Of a stretch of 64,000 nt of DNA, positions 26,884 to 35,181 are shown one piece after another. A model generated the notes under the pieces. It saw only the letters and a list, made by a program, of their open reading frames with translations. It made no database searches and was not told the DNA's origin. The stretch comes from Roseomonas sp. CECT 9278 (GTDB taxonomy: Bacteria; Pseudomonadota; Alphaproteobacteria; Acetobacterales; Acetobacteraceae). The stretch covers positions 124,001 to 188,000 of the forward strand of contig NZ_CAKKLX010000006.1 of NCBI RefSeq assembly GCF_918698155.1, given 5' to 3'. The position numbers were made by a program, and so were the translations under genes. Position 1 is the stretch's first letter. Each line of letters starts with the position of its first letter.

Positions 26884-27839
26884 CGCTTCTGGACGTCACC
26901 GACTTGCGCACGCATTTCTTCACCCGTGCGGGCGTCGCACGCGCGGTGGATGGCGTGTCCTTCTCGCTGGCGCCGGGCGAGATCCTCGGCCTGGTCGGCG
27001 AAAGCGGGTCGGGCAAGTCCGTGACCGGCTTCTCGCTGATCGGCCTGGTCGATCCGCCGGGGCGCATCGCCGGCGGGTCGATCCGCTTCGACGGGCAGGA
27101 GCTGGTGGGCATGGCGCCGGACCGCCTGCGCGCGCTGCGCGGCCGGCGCATCGCGATGGTCTTCCAGGACCCGCAGGCCACGCTCAACCCCGTGCTGACC
27201 ATCGGCACGCAGATGGCGCTCGCACTCCAGGCCCATGGCCGCGTGACGGACCGCGCCGCGGCGGACCGCGCGACCGCCATGCTCACGCGCGTCGGCATCC
27301 CGGAAGCCGCCACGCGCCTGAACAACTACCCGCATGAATTCTCCGGCGGCATGCGCCAGCGCGTCGCCATCGCCATGGCGCTGCTGAACGGTCCCGACCT
27401 GATCGTGGCGGACGAACCCACCACCGCGCTCGATGTCTCGATCCAGGCGCAGATCCTGGCCGAGATGAAGGCGCTGGCGCGCGACTCGGGCACGGCGCTG
27501 ATCTGGATCAGCCACGACCTCGCTACCGTCTCCTCCCTCGCCGACCGCGTGCTGGTCATGTACGCCGGGCGCATCGTGGAAAGCGGGCCGGTCGGCGCGG
27601 TGCTGCGCGCGCCGCTGCATCCCTATACCCGCGGGCTGCTCGACAGCCTGCCCGCCATGGCGCAGCCAGGCCAGCGCCTCGCGCAGATCCCCGGCAGCGC
27701 GCCGTCGCTGCTGGCGCTGCCGCAGGGCTGCCCCTTCGCGCCGCGCTGCGCCCACGCCGATGCCGCCTGCACCGCACCGCCGCCGCGCGTCGAACGCGCC
27801 GATCGCCACGCGCTGTGCCACCATCCGCTTGCCCCATGA
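26880..27839 (+). CDS. ABC transporter ATP-binding protein (DppD/OppD type)
   Basis: A 319-residue ATPase starting at the ATG that overlaps the permease stop. Walker A is GESGSGKS (residues 40-47), the signature is FSGGMRQR and Walker B leads into [12 protein letters not shown]. The C-terminal extension contains the cysteine cluster GCPFAPRCAHADAAC typical of the oligopeptide-type subunits. It pairs with the following ATPase as the two non-identical motor subunits. A C-terminal HPYTRGLLDSLP segment is also family-specific. Confidence 0.92.
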   Translation: MTLLDVTDLRTHFFTRAGVARAVDGVSFSLAPGEILGLVGESGSGKSVTGFSLIGLVDPPGRIAGGSIRFDGQELVGMAPDRLRALRGRRIAMVFQDPQATLNPVLTIGTQMALALQAHGRVTDRAAADRATAMLTRVGIPEAATRLNNYPHEFSGGMRQRVAIAMALLNGPDLIVADEPTTALDVSIQAQILAEMKALARDSGTALIWISHDLATVSSLADRVLVMYAGRIVESGPVGAVLRAPLHPYTRGLLDSLPAMAQPGQRLAQIPGSAPSLLALPQGCPFAPRCAHADAACTAPPPRVERADRHALCHHPLAP

Positions 27840-28813
27840 CGGACATCGTCGCCGCCACCGCGCTCACCCGCCGCTTCGACCCGCATCTGTCGATCGGCGA
27901 CCGCATCGCCGCCGCTTTCGGCGCGCGCGTCGAAACCCGCGCGGTGCACGCCGTCACCGACGTCTCCTTCACCATCCGCAGCAACGAGACCCTGGGCCTG
28001 GTCGGCGAATCCGGCTGCGGGAAATCGACGCTCGGGCGCCTGGTGGCCGGCATCCTCGGCCCGACATCGGGCAGCATAGCGATCGACGGCGCACCGGTGA
28101 TGCGCCGCGGCCGCAAGACCACCACGCGCATCCAGACCGTGTTCCAGGACCCCTTCGCCTCGCTCAACCCGCGCCGGCGGATCGACGCCACCATCAGCGA
28201 GGGACCGATCGCGCATGGCCTGGTCACCCGCGCGGCGGCGCCGGCCTTCGTGGCGGATTGGCTGGCGCGCGTCGGCCTCGACCCGGCGGTCGCCACGCGC
28301 TTTCCGCACCAGTTCTCCGGCGGCCAGCGCCAGCGCGTCGCCATCGCGCGCGCGCTGGCCATGAAGCCCGACATCCTGGTCTGCGACGAACCCGTCGCCT
28401 CGCTGGATGTGTCGATCCAGGCGCAGGTGCTGAACCTGTTCCTCGATTTGCGCGCCGCGCTGGGCCTCACTTGCCTGTTCATCTCGCATGACCTGTCGGT
28501 GGTGCGGCATGTCTCGGACCGCGTCGCGATCATGTACCTTGGGCGCATCGTCGAGATCGGCCCGGCCGCGCTGGTCTATGCCGCCCCGCGCCACCCCTAC
28601 ACGCAGGGGCTGCTCGACAGCGTGCCGAAGCTGCGCCTCGATGCCGATGCGGTCGGCTTCCGCCCGATCGCCGGCGAACTCCCCTCGCCGCTCTCGCCGC
28701 CCAGCGGCTGCGCCTTCCACCCACGCTGTCCGCGCGCCACCGACCTGTGCCGCCGCGAACGCCCGGAACTCGCGGCGCATGGCGCCACCGACGTCGCCTG
28801 CCACTACGCCTGA
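27836..28813 (+). CDS. ABC transporter ATP-binding protein (DppF/OppF type)
   Basis: A 325-residue ATPase whose ATG overlaps the preceding stop (ATGA). Walker [10 protein letters not shown] lies near residue 58, the signature is FSGGQRQR and ILVCDEPVASLD completes Walker B. The C-terminal cluster GCAFHPRCPRATDLC matches the DppF type. It has a slightly long N-terminal insertion (IAAAFGARVETRAVHAV) before the Walker A domain, as in several oligopeptide ATPases. It ends the four-gene transporter operon; the GMC oxidoreductase follows 62 bases later in the same direction and could be co-transcribed. Confidence 0.92.
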   Translation: MTDIVAATALTRRFDPHLSIGDRIAAAFGARVETRAVHAVTDVSFTIRSNETLGLVGESGCGKSTLGRLVAGILGPTSGSIAIDGAPVMRRGRKTTTRIQTVFQDPFASLNPRRRIDATISEGPIAHGLVTRAAAPAFVADWLARVGLDPAVATRFPHQFSGGQRQRVAIARALAMKPDILVCDEPVASLDVSIQAQVLNLFLDLRAALGLTCLFISHDLSVVRHVSDRVAIMYLGRIVEIGPAALVYAAPRHPYTQGLLDSVPKLRLDADAVGFRPIAGELPSPLSPPSGCAFHPRCPRATDLCRRERPELAAHGATDVACHYA

Positions 28814-28875
28814 AGGGGGGTGCCAAACGCCGCGCCCGCGCTATCCTCGGCGCAACGACAGCAGGGGATGGAACC

Positions 28876-30489
28876 GTGACCGACAGCGCGCACGAAGCCG
28901 ACTACGTGATCCTCGGTGGCGGCTCCGCGGGCTGCGTCATGGCCGCGCGGCTGTCGGAGGACCCGTCCGCAAAGGTCATCCTGCTCGAAGCCGGCCCCTG
29001 GGACCGCAACCCCTGGATCCACATCCCGATGGGCTTCGCGCGGCTGTACGTGACGAAGAAGTTCGACTGGAACTACACGACCGAGGCCGAGCCCGAGCTC
29101 AACGATCGCGCCCTGTACTGGCCGCGCGGGCGCGTCATCGGCGGGTCGGGCAGCGTGAACGGACTGGTCTTCCTGCGCGGCTCCCCGCGCGACTACGACC
29201 GCTGGGCACAATCGGGCGCGCGCGGCTGGTCCTATGACGACTGCCTGCCGGCGTTCAGGAAGCTGGAGACCTTCGCCGGCCCCGACAGCGACTTCCGCGG
29301 CAAGGACGGCCCCGTGCAGGTCGGCGAGGTGCCCGAACCCTCCGCCGGCTGCCGCGCCTTCATCGAGGCCTGCGTGAAGCTCGGCTTCGAACGCAACGCC
29401 GACAACAACGGCGCCTGGTTCGAAGGCGTGGCGCCCAACCAGCTCAATGTCCATCGTGGCTGGCGCTGGTCGCCGGCGACCGCCTACCTCAAGCCGGCGC
29501 TCGGGCGCGCCAACCTCGCCGTGCATGTCGAACAGGTCGGCCAGCGCATCCTGATCGAGAACGGCCGCGCCGTCGGCGTGGTGGTGCGCGGCCCGCAGGG
29601 CGAACGCACCTTCCGCGCGCGGCGCGAGGTCATCCTGTGCGCCGGCGCCATCGAGAGCCCGAAGCTGCTGATGCTCTCGGGCATCGGCGACGGCGCCGCG
29701 CTCGCCGCCATGGGCATCCCGGTCGCGGTGAACGCGCCCGAGGTCGGGCGCAACCTGCAGGACCACTTCATGGTCCGCTACGCCTTCCGCACCAGGCCCT
29801 GCGGCACGCTGAACGAGATCATGGCCAACCCGATCCGCGCCGCGGGCCTTGGCCTCGGCTGGCTGACCGGGCGAAACAACCAGATGGCGGTCGGTGCCTC
29901 GGAAGCCAGCCTGTTCGCCCGCGTGCTGCCGGGGTCCGAGGAGCCCGAGGTGCAGTTCCAGTTCGTGAACTTCTCGCTGGGCGACCAGTCGCGCGGCGCC
30001 AGCAGCCTGGCGAAGCACCCGGGCTTCACCTTCAACTACTGCGTCTGCCGCCCCGACAGCCGGGGCGAGCTCACGCTGCGCGCGCCCAGCGCCGACGCCA
30101 AGCCGGTGATCCGCGCGAACTACCTCAGCGCGGCCTCGGACATCCGCATCATGCTGGAAAGCCACCGCCTGGGCCGCCGCATCGCCGCCACCGACCCCTT
30201 CGCGAACCTCATCGAACGCGAGGACTTCCCCGGCGAGGGCACGCAGACCGACGACCAGGTGCTCGACTACATCCGTGCCAATGGCGCGACCGTGTACCAC
30301 CCCTGCGGCACCAATCGCATGGGCGCGGACGATCGCGCGGTGGTGGACACCGAATTGCGCGTGCGCGGCGTGCAGGGGCTGCGCGTGGCTGATGCGTCGG
30401 TGTTCCCGCTGGTGCCGTCGTCGAACATCCACCCGGCCGTGCTGATGCTGGCTGAACGCGCTGCCGAGATCATCCGCCGCGCGGCGTGA
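28876..30489 (+). CDS. GMC family FAD-dependent oxidoreductase (choline dehydrogenase-like)
   Basis: A 537-residue GMC flavoenzyme. GTG at 28876 is the only workable start: a ribosome site (AGGGGA) precedes it and the nearby ATG runs into a stop. The ADP-binding loop is GGGSAGCVMAARLSE (from residue 14), followed by the GMC signature around RGRVIGGSGSVNGLVFLRG and a second one at CAGAIESPKLLMLSGIG. The C-terminal catalytic histidines are in TVYHPCGTNRMG and SSNIHPAVLMLAERAAE. It oxidises an alcohol in the cytoplasm or at the membrane. Being downstream of the peptide-type transporter, it may act on the imported compound or a product of the creatininase-like enzyme. The 3' end overlaps the convergent MFS gene by 20 bases. 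Confidence 0.92.
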   Translation: MTDSAHEADYVILGGGSAGCVMAARLSEDPSAKVILLEAGPWDRNPWIHIPMGFARLYVTKKFDWNYTTEAEPELNDRALYWPRGRVIGGSGSVNGLVFLRGSPRDYDRWAQSGARGWSYDDCLPAFRKLETFAGPDSDFRGKDGPVQVGEVPEPSAGCRAFIEACVKLGFERNADNNGAWFEGVAPNQLNVHRGWRWSPATAYLKPALGRANLAVHVEQVGQRILIENGRAVGVVVRGPQGERTFRARREVILCAGAIESPKLLMLSGIGDGAALAAMGIPVAVNAPEVGRNLQDHFMVRYAFRTRPCGTLNEIMANPIRAAGLGLGWLTGRNNQMAVGASEASLFARVLPGSEEPEVQFQFVNFSLGDQSRGASSLAKHPGFTFNYCVCRPDSRGELTLRAPSADAKPVIRANYLSAASDIRIMLESHRLGRRIAATDPFANLIEREDFPGEGTQTDDQVLDYIRANGATVYHPCGTNRMGADDRAVVDTELRVRGVQGLRVADASVFPLVPSSNIHPAVLMLAERAAEIIRRAA

Positions 30490-31825
30490 CGCGCGGCGGC
30501 AGGAACAGCAGCGCCACCAGCGGCAGCGGCGCCACCACCAGGAACACGCGGCGGAAGGCGGTCAGGAACGCCTCCTCGGCCGTCGCACCCAGCGCCAGCC
30601 GCCCGGCCTCGGTCGCGCCGAACAGCAGCGTCAGCAGCGAAGCCGCGCTGACCACGCCGAGCGTGCGCGTCAGCTGCGTCAGGCTGCCCGCGACGCCGCG
30701 GTCCTGCCGCCGCATCGTCGCCGTCACCACATCGGTATAGGCCAGGGTGAACAGCCCGATGCCCATCCCCTGCATGGCCAGCGCCGCCATCAGCAGCCCG
30801 ACCGGCCCCCCGAGCCCCACCACCAGCAGCCCCGCCGCCGAGAGCACCGCACCCCCCGCCGCCACCGCGCGCGCGCCGCGCCGCGGCACCAGCCAGCCCC
30901 CCATCGAGGCCCCCGCCATCGCCCCCAGCGCATTGGCCCCCAGCACCAGGCCAAGCAGCACCGGCGGCAGCCCCAGCACCCGCGCCAGGTAGAAGGGTGC
31001 CAGCAGCATCACCGCGAAGCCCGCCAGGTGCACCAGCATGTTCGCAAGGTTGAGCGCCGCGAAGCCCGGCCGCCGAAACAGGCCAAGGTCGATGATGGGA
31101 TGCGCGCTGCGCCCGCTCCGCCACACGAAGCCGATGCCGCTGCCGGTGGCCGCCGCCGCCAGCACCAGCGACACCGTCGCCGGGGCCCGGTTCACCGCCA
31201 GCACGGCGAAGGCGACGGCGGCACTCAGCAGCACCGCGCCGGCCAGGTCGAAGGGTTCGCGCGCGCCATCGCGCGGCGGCGTTCGCAAGCGGCGCGCCAA
31301 GGCCAGCGCGACCAGTGCGAGCGGTGCCCGCACCCACCAGACCGCCTGCCAGCCCAGCCCCTGCACCACCAGCCCGCCGAGCAGCGGCCCCAGCGCCCCG
31401 CCCGCCGCCAGCCCCGCCGCATAGGCCGCCAGCGCGCGCACGCGCATCGCCTCGGGGAACAACCCCGTTGCCAGCGCCGGCCCGCAGCCCAGCACCAACG
31501 CGGCACCCACGCCCTGCAACACCCGCGCAACCAGCAGCGCGCCATAGGACGGCGCCAGCGCGCAGGCCACGAAGGCCAGCGCGCTCCAGGCCAACCCGAA
31601 GCGGAACACCCGCGCATGGCCGAAGACGTCGCCGATCCGCCCGACCGCGAGCAGCAGCGCGCCATAGGTCAGCACATAGCAGATCACCAGCCACTGGATC
31701 TGCGGCACCTCCAGCCCGAAGGCCGCAAGCACCGAGGGGAAGGCGACATTCACCATCCCGTCCAGCGGCACCACCAGCGTGCCGACGAACAACGGCAGCA
31801 GCCGCAACAGGTCGCGCGGCGTCAT
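30470..31825 (-). CDS. MFS transporter (DHA2/EmrB-like drug exporter type)
   Basis: A 451-residue MFS protein with about 12-14 hydrophobic helices. The ATG at 31825 (MTPRDLLRLLPLFVGTLVVP) is preferred over one 15 codons upstream. Motif A is GRIGDVFGHARVF; the helix 5 antiporter-type motif is APLALVAL after GWQAVWWVRAP. It resembles EmrB/QacA-type proton-driven exporters; MFS functions cannot be narrowed further by sequence reading. It lies downstream of the FKBP gene on the same strand with 66 bases between and converges on the GMC gene. Confidence 0.87.
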   Translation of the reverse strand: MTPRDLLRLLPLFVGTLVVPLDGMVNVAFPSVLAAFGLEVPQIQWLVICYVLTYGALLLAVGRIGDVFGHARVFRFGLAWSALAFVACALAPSYGALLVARVLQGVGAALVLGCGPALATGLFPEAMRVRALAAYAAGLAAGGALGPLLGGLVVQGLGWQAVWWVRAPLALVALALARRLRTPPRDGAREPFDLAGAVLLSAAVAFAVLAVNRAPATVSLVLAAAATGSGIGFVWRSGRSAHPIIDLGLFRRPGFAALNLANMLVHLAGFAVMLLAPFYLARVLGLPPVLLGLVLGANALGAMAGASMGGWLVPRRGARAVAAGGAVLSAAGLLVVGLGGPVGLLMAALAMQGMGIGLFTLAYTDVVTATMRRQDRGVAGSLTQLTRTLGVVSAASLLTLLFGATEAGRLALGATAEEAFLTAFRRVFLVVAPLPLVALLFLPPRVTPRGG

Positions 31826-31891
31826 GCCCGCGCAGATCCGCGCCGGGCCGCCAGGCGGCGATGCGCGCAACGCCGCATCACCGCCACGCCG

Positions 31892-32224
31892 TCAGCCGAC
31901 CGCGAGCAGCTCCACATCGAAGATCAGCGTCGCGTTGGGCGGGATCACGCCGCCGGCGCCGCGCGCGCCGTAGCCCTGTTCGGGCGGGATCACCAGTGTG
32001 CGGGTGCCACCCACCTTCATGCCGGCAAAGCCATTGTCCCAGCCCTGGATGACCCGCCCGGCGCCGAGTTCGAAGGAGAACGGATCGCCACGATCGCGCG
32101 AGCTGTCGAACTTGCGGCCCTTGTTGTCGGGCGCGGATTCGTCGAACAGCCAGCCGGTGTAGTGGACCGTGATGACCTGGCCGGGCGTGGCCTCCGCCCC
32201 GGTGCCGATGCTGGTGTCCGTCAC
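31892..32224 (-). CDS. FKBP-type peptidyl-prolyl cis-trans isomerase
   Basis: A 110-residue single-domain FKBP. The start is GTG at 32224, with GGAGA about 7 bases upstream. The domain is complete: [33 protein letters not shown], then [36 protein letters not shown] and [14 protein letters not shown]. Active-site aromatics (Tyr, Phe, Trp) and the Asp are in place. It lacks a signal peptide, so it is a cytoplasmic folding catalyst. It lies between the repeat-bearing ligase-like gene and the MFS gene on the same strand, but gaps of 66-95 bases leave operon membership open. Confidence 0.93.
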   Translation of the reverse strand: MTDTSIGTGAEATPGQVITVHYTGWLFDESAPDNKGRKFDSSRDRGDPFSFELGAGRVIQGWDNGFAGMKVGGTRTLVIPPEQGYGARGAGGVIPPNATLIFDVELLAVG

Positions 32225-32319
32225 GCGCGTTCTCCGCTTCCTGCTGGCGCCGCGCGCGTGAGTGCGCGTGGCCGGGCCGTGGTACAGCCTCGCGCGGGCT
32301 GCGGCCAGGGCCGGGCTGT

Positions 32320-34146
32320 TCAGCTGCGCTGGCCGCCGAGCCCGACGGCGCTGCCCAGCGCGAAGCGCCCCTCCGGCGCGCGCGGCAGTGCCTTCGCGAA
32401 GGCGACGCGGCGCGGATAGCGGTGCCCCGCCATGCCCAGCCGCATGAAGTCGCGCAGTTCCTCGGCCAGGGCCGGGCCGGGCGTGGCGTCGCGATGCGGG
32501 ACGATGATGGCGGTGGCGTCCTCGGCGGCCAGCGCATCGGCCGGGCCGACCACGGCGGCCAGCGCCACGGCGGGGTGGCGGCGCAGGCAATGCTCGACAT
32601 CCTCCGGCCCCATGCCGTCGCCGGAGGCGCCGGCGCCGGCGCCATCCAGCAGGATCGCGCCATCCGCCAGGCGGGTCGCGCGGTCGCCGGTCGGCAGCCA
32701 GGCTCCCGGCCTGCCCGTCGGGGCCCGCCAGTAGCCCAGGCACTCCGCCGGATGCCCGCGGCGCACCGCCAGGATGCCCGCCTGGCCGGCCGGCAGGGGC
32801 GTGCCCGCGGCGTCGACCACGGCAACCTGTTGGCCCGGCACGGGATGGGCCGGCGCCGCCGGATCCCCGCCGCCCAGCAGGACCAGGTTGCATTCGGTGG
32901 CGCCATGCCCGTGGCGCGGCCTGGCGCCGAGGCATTCCGCCGCCCAATCCGCCAGGGCGGCATCGGGCGGCGCGCCGCTAGTGGCGATGCTGCGCAGGCG
33001 CGGCGGCGACGGGTGCGTCGCGGCGGCGTCGCGCAGGGCGCGCTGGGGCAAGGCGTCATGCAGGGCGCGCTCGGGCAGGGCGTCGCGCAGGGCGCGCTCG
33101 GGCAGGGCGTCGCGCAGGGCGCGCTCGGGCAGGGCGTCATGCAGGGCGCGCTCGGGCAAGGCGTCATGCAGGGCGCGCTCGGGCAAGGCGTCATGCAGGG
33201 CGCGCTTGGGCAAGGCGTCATGCAGGGCGCGCTTGGGCAAGGCGTCATGCAGGGCGCGCTCGGGCAGGGCGTCGCGCAGGGCGCGGTGGGCGACCGCCTC
33301 GCGCAGGGCGCGCAGGGCGGCAGTCGGCAACACAGCGTTGCGCACGCCGTGGCGCGCCATCAGGTCGAGCGCGCGGCCCGCATCGAAGCGTGGCATCGGC
33401 GCCGCCAGCACCGGCACGCCCTGGCACAAGGCCGGCAGCACCGCATCGAACAGCCCGCTGCGCCAGGCCCAGTCCATTGGCGTCCAGACCCGGTCGCCGG
33501 GCTGGGGCAAGCCGCCATGCTGCGCCGCCACGCCCGGCAGGTGCCCGGCCAGCGCGCGATGCGCGTGCAGCACGCCGCGCGGCGGCCCGGCGCCACCGGT
33601 CGTATAGAGGATGAGCGCCGGGTCGGCGGGATCGATCGCCGTCCCAGGCGTGCCGCCTGGCGCCCGGCCGGCTTCGGCCCAGAAGGACAGGACCTCGGCG
33701 GGCGCGCGGCGCTGGGCGCCCTCGGTGCCCAGCAGCAGGCGCAGGGCGGGCAGCCCGGCCCGCAACCCCTGCGTGGCGCCGAGCCCGGCATCGTCGGTGA
33801 CCAGCGCGACAGCCCCCGAATGGTCCAGCCGGAACGCCAGCGCGGGCCCGTCCAGCATCCGGGCCAGCGGCACCGCGATGGCGCCCAGCCGCCAGGCGGC
33901 GAGCAGCGCGATCACCGCCTCCGGCCCCTGCGGCAACAGGATGGCGACGCGATCGCCCCGGCCGATGCCCTGCGCTCGCAGCACCTGGGCCACGCGGCAG
34001 GACGTGGCGTGCAGCGCATCGAAGCTGACCGCCTCCGCCACGGCGTCGGTTCGCGGGCGAAGCAGCGCCAGGCGCCCGCTGCCATCCGCCCAGCGGTCGC
34101 AGCAGGCCTCGGCCAGGCTGAGCGCGCCGGGCGCGCCGAGGACCAT
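32320..34146 (-). CDS. Divergent acyl-CoA synthetase-like (ANL) protein with an internal tandem repeat
   Basis: About 608 residues from the ATG at 34146. The ANL fold is recognisable: an N-terminal [20 protein letters not shown]-type region, a P-loop-like [21 protein letters not shown] (the A5 motif) and a C-terminal [12 protein letters not shown]. Key positions have decayed: the P-loop Thr-Thr is Gly-Ala, its Lys is Arg, and the C-terminal catalytic Lys is also Arg. Residues about 284-373 are ten near-identical nine-residue units (consensus RALHDALPE) inserted between the A4-like and A5 regions. Adenylation may be weak or lost, so a binding or pseudo-enzyme role is possible. The frame is intact across all repeats, since 27 bp preserves it. 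There are no catabolic neighbours. The start is uncertain because no ribosome site is clear. Confidence 0.75.
   Translation of the reverse strand: MVLGAPGALSLAEACCDRWADGSGRLALLRPRTDAVAEAVSFDALHATSCRVAQVLRAQGIGRGDRVAILLPQGPEAVIALLAAWRLGAIAVPLARMLDGPALAFRLDHSGAVALVTDDAGLGATQGLRAGLPALRLLLGTEGAQRRAPAEVLSFWAEAGRAPGGTPGTAIDPADPALILYTTGGAGPPRGVLHAHRALAGHLPGVAAQHGGLPQPGDRVWTPMDWAWRSGLFDAVLPALCQGVPVLAAPMPRFDAGRALDLMARHGVRNAVLPTAALRALREAVAHRALRDALPERALHDALPKRALHDALPKRALHDALPERALHDALPERALHDALPERALRDALPERALRDALPERALHDALPQRALRDAAATHPSPPRLRSIATSGAPPDAALADWAAECLGARPRHGHGATECNLVLLGGGDPAAPAHPVPGQQVAVVDAAGTPLPAGQAGILAVRRGHPAECLGYWRAPTGRPGAWLPTGDRATRLADGAILLDGAGAGASGDGMGPEDVEHCLRRHPAVALAAVVGPADALAAEDATAIIVPHRDATPGPALAEELRDFMRLGMAGHRYPRRVAFAKALPRAPEGRFALGSAVGLGGQRS
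33026..33295. repeat. 27-bp tandem repeat (minisatellite), about ten units
   Basis: Ten contiguous 27-bp units begin at 33026, 33053, 33080 and so on to 33269; an eleventh partial unit follows. The plus-strand unit begins GCGTCATGCAGGGCGCGCTC and ends GGGCAAG or GGGCAGG. Units differ mainly at three positions (CAT/CGC, C/T, AAG/AGG); the outermost units are the most diverged, the usual sign of slippage or unequal crossover in the centre. It is coding on the minus strand (nine-residue units in the ligase-like protein). Confidence 0.92.
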
Positions 34147-34904
34147 CACGCCGCCGACCGCCGCCGCGGCGGACCGGGCGCGGTGTCGCGGCGTCGATCC
34201 GCGGCGGCGGGCGGTCCGCAGCACATCATGGCGGGGCGTGGTCCTCCGGCGGGCCGCCGGTTGGGCGCGCCACTCCGGGGGGGCGGAAGCGGCGCTGTGG
34301 GGGAACCGCGCATCACGATGGATGACGGCTGATGCGAAGTATTCGTGCGGACGACATAAGTGTGCAACGGTGATTCTTTCACCACACAAAGTGCACAATT
34401 GGAGTCCGGCGCAACTTCCGCGCGTTCGACGCGCGATCGATTCGCTTGCCGTGGCAGGTTGCCCGCGCCCATGGCGCGTTCCCGCCCAGCCCGCCCCTGC
34501 CGATGCCGCGCGTCGCGCCTTGCGGCAGGCCGCACATAACCAGCGGATGCATCGATGCCCCGGCGCCACCGCGGCAATGGCATGGCGCGCGACCACCGCA
34601 CGCGCGGCGTGGCGGGCGGCGCCGCATCAAGAATTCATTCCACTTGCTGATGGACAATACTTCAACCGGCGGCTGAATCGACGGCACGGCTTCCGCCAAA
34701 GGGTCGGCATGGGGTGATTCCCATCTGCAACACTCGCGCACGACAATGACACGACAGGCTCAACACGCCGCGGAAGGGAGTGTCTCGACGCGACTCCGCG
34801 AGGCAGGATGCCGACTCGGGCAGGCATGGGGATGCCACCCGGGGATTCACGGTGGCAGGTGCGGGGGCACCACCGGCCGCGGGTCCAGTTCAGGGGAATC
34901 TTCG
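34147..34904. other. Long intergenic region, less GC-rich
   Basis: About 750 bases without a convincing gene between the ligase-like gene (minus) and a small ORF (plus). GC drops around 34330-34400 and 34610-34650. Nested inverted repeats sit at 34361-34397: TGTGCA at 34361 pairs with TGCACA at 34392, and GGTGA/TCACC (34369-34383, loop TTCTT) lies inside. Both features suit a regulator-binding promoter or a small RNA. Short open frames here have poor coding character and no ribosome site. Confidence 0.5.
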
Positions 34905-35108
34905 ATGAATCAAGTCGTCAGGGGCATGTTTCTCAGCCGGGGGACGAAGGCCGGGCACGGCCTGCCCGAATCCGCGCCCGACCCGATCGGCAATGCCGCC
35001 GCCGCGATCGAGCGCTGCCTCGCCATGGCCCATGAAGCCGGCAATGAAGACGCGGTGCGTCTGCTGCATGCCGTCAGCGCCATCCTGCAATCGTCACCCC
35101 GCGTGTAG
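34905..35108 (+). CDS. Small hypothetical protein (67 aa)
   Basis: An ATG at 34905 is preceded by AGGGGA at a 7-base spacing (34892-34897), supporting translation. The product begins MNQVVRGMFLSRGTKAGHGL; from about residue 27 it forms a predicted amphipathic helix (NAAAAIERCLAMAHEAGNED) and then LLHAVSAILQSSP. It is soluble, with no signal peptide or known domain that I recognise. It stands alone, downstream of the long intergenic region, and 73 bases before the convergent dehydrogenase. It might be a small regulatory or stress protein; no function is claimed. Confidence 0.55.
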   Translation: MNQVVRGMFLSRGTKAGHGLPESAPDPIGNAAAAIERCLAMAHEAGNEDAVRLLHAVSAILQSSPRV

Positions 35109-35181
35109 ATTCGCCGGAGTAATCTCAACTTTTTGGTTTGTTTCGACAAGGCATTCGACCCGCCACATCGTCAAACCAGCG

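Noticed and set aside
33026-33295. CRISPR array
   Set aside because: The repeat is contiguous with no spacers and encodes in-frame peptide units.
32422-34332. Long plus-strand ORF (636 codons) across the tandem repeat
   Set aside because: It is antisense to the ligase-like gene, contains no domain, and its length is explained by GC-rich codon bias and the 27-bp repeat lacking stops in this frame.
34446-34676. 76-codon plus-strand ORF in the intergenic region
   Set aside because: It has no ribosome site, a Pro/Arg-rich low-complexity translation and no similarity that I recognise.
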